In this document: positions 63,046 to 64,000 of the stretch, in pieces | How the letters are laid out: every line of letters starts with the position of its first letter | Numbering within the stretch: position 1 is the stretch's first letter | DNA from: Methylobacterium mesophilicum SR1.6/6 | GTDB lineage: Bacteria; Pseudomonadota; Alphaproteobacteria; Rhizobiales; Beijerinckiaceae | Direction: 5' to 3' | Assembly (NCBI RefSeq): GCF_000364445.2 | Contig: NZ_CP043538.1 | Coordinates: 937,612 to 1,001,611, forward strand | DNA length: 64,000 nucleotides | Notes under the pieces: model-generated | Databases searched by the model: none | Seen by the model: only the letters and a program-made list of their open reading frames with translations | Told to the model about the DNA's origin: nothing | Position numbers and translations under genes: made by a program

Positions 63046-64000
63046 GGCTGCGTGTCCCTCAGGAAGTCGAAGGCGGTGAGCGCGTGGACGCGCGCCACCT
63101 GGCCGAGTTCAGCGATCGCGGCATACTCGTCCGGACCGCCCATGCCGTGGGGGGTCGGCCCGTAGACGACGGTCGGGATGCCGCGCATCCGGAACCAGCG
63201 GGCGTCCGAGCCGCCGACCCGCATGTTGACCGCGACCGGGGCGCCCAGGACCTCCTCGGCGGCGGCGGCGCAGAGGCGCACGAGGGGGTGGTCCGGGTCG
63301 GTGTGGTTCGGCGCGAAGTCGCGTAGCACGCGCACCGTCAGACTCGGATCGTCGAGGGCGCCGTGGATCGCCGCCTCGACCGCCTCCGTCGCCACGCCGA
63401 CGGGCAGGCGGATATCGAGCGCGGCGCGGGCCCGGGCCGGGACGAGATTGGGCGAGGTGCCGCCCTCGATCCGGCCGAGATTGACGGTGATGCGGCCGAG
63501 CGTCTCCGCCTCGCCGGCCCCGGCCAGGGGCTCGGAGATGGGGCGCGACCGGGCAATCGCCTCGGTCACAGCCGCGGGCGCGGCGACGGGCACCGCCGCC
63601 AGCGCCGCGCCGAGCCGGTCCAGCGCCCCGCGCAGCCGGTCGATCGCGTTGTCGCCGAGGTGGACATGGGCGCCGTGGGCGGGTCGCCCCGCCGCCTCGA
63701 CCTCGATCCAGAGGAAGCCCTTCTCGCCGAACCGCAGGACGCGCGGCGATCCGGCATCGCCGATGATCACCGCGTCGCCCGCGGCGTGGGGCACGGTGTC
63801 GAGCAGCCACCGGGTTCCAAGGGGGCCCATGCTCTCCTCGTCCCCGGCCAGCGTGAGGACGACCTCGCCGGGCCATGCGTCCGCGACGCCGGCGAGCCCG
63901 GCGAGGGCGACGATGGAGGCGGCGATCCCGCCCTTCATGTCGGCGGCCCCGCGTCCGTACAGGCGCCCGTCGGCGGTCGCACCGGCCGGATCGACGCTCC
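63042..64000 (-). CDS. M20-family peptidase/deacylase (ArgE/DapE-like), 5' end beyond window
   Basis: Partial gene, open to the right edge; the visible 319 codons cover most of the protein. GRLYGRGAADMKGG holds the bridging aspartate, TLAGDEESMGPLGT has the catalytic Glu-Glu, and the dimerisation domain contains GEKGFLWIEVEAAGRPAHGA. VVYGPTPHGMGGPDEY supplies the last metal histidine. Substrates of this family are N-acyl amino acids or dipeptides. It precedes, and is translationally coupled to, the ureohydrolase-like gene, so the two probably form one catabolic route. Confidence 0.88.
   Translation of the reverse strand, partial: SVDPAGATADGRLYGRGAADMKGGIAASIVALAGLAGVADAWPGEVVLTLAGDEESMGPLGTRWLLDTVPHAAGDAVIIGDAGSPRVLRFGEKGFLWIEVEAAGRPAHGAHVHLGDNAIDRLRGALDRLGAALAAVPVAAPAAVTEAIARSRPISEPLAGAGEAETLGRITVNLGRIEGGTSPNLVPARARAALDIRLPVGVATEAVEAAIHGALDDPSLTVRVLRDFAPNHTDPDHPLVRLCAAAAEEVLGAPVAVNMRVGGSDARWFRMRGIPTVVYGPTPHGMGGPDEYAAIAELGQVARVHALTAFDFLRDTQP

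Overview
The window is about 70 % GC chromosomal DNA from an alphaproteobacterium of the Hyphomicrobiales, most likely Methylobacterium or Methylorubrum. This rests on the gene order CoA-binding protein / rplM / rpsI / short-form argC, the style of the interspersed palindromic repeats, and the density of alphaproteobacterial capsule-type genes. The genus is an inference. The conserved backbone lies at the two ends: a peptide-type ABC transporter (122-3786, minus), an M20 amidohydrolase, a nucleotide-sugar dehydrogenase, a CoA-binding protein, rplM-rpsI and argC on the left, and an M20 peptidase plus a ureohydrolase-like gene (62107-64000, minus) on the right.

From about 10 to 51 kb the window is a surface-glycan region. 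It holds a hexapeptide acyltransferase, two related glycosyltransferase-like proteins with an H-x-RSGDIFST motif (10987 and 24635), and a translationally coupled five-gene operon with two paralogous nucleotidyltransferases, a GDPD-like phosphodiesterase, a HAD phosphatase and a cupin (14762-17784). It also holds a glycosyltransferase with a C-terminal F5/8 type C domain, a tandem SGNH hydrolase, a double GT2 glycosyltransferase, a GalE-like epimerase, and four GT61-type genes, one of them decayed. An FdtA ketoisomerase, an FdtB aminotransferase and a sugar N-formyltransferase suggest a formylated 3-amino-3,6-dideoxyhexose. The most striking unit (43533-50936) pairs a VioA-like aminotransferase with its own acyl-carrier machinery: FkbH, two carrier proteins, a KAS III, an SDR, a NeuD-like acyltransferase and, divergently, a MaoC-SDR fusion. 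It looks like a dedicated supply line for an unusual N-acyl group on a 4-amino-4,6-dideoxy sugar.

The region has been reshaped by mobile DNA. At 21.8-24.4 kb there are decayed IS701- and IS630-type transposase remnants, an IS5-family (IS427-type) element with a possible programmed -1 frameshift, and a decayed IS630 element whose terminal CTAG appears to be the IS5 insertion site. Two AT-richer patches (about 24.4-25.9 and 36.55-39.75 kb) and a methyltransferase cut off at the edge of the second point to recent glycan gene exchange. REP-like palindromes occur at 3.96-4.04, 7.6-7.7 and 17.86-18.24 kb.

From 51 to 61.4 kb there is an accessory, defence- or phage-like segment: an HNH endonuclease, a roughly 1985-codon DUF4011 / SF1 helicase / Vsr-type nuclease / DUF3320 gene interrupted by one TAG codon, a DUF5681 protein and a ParB-domain beta-class DNA methyltransferase. 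Several genes are broken by small lesions (dedA, one GT61 gene, the DUF4011 gene, the IS630 transposase). No tRNA, rRNA or CRISPR array was recognised.
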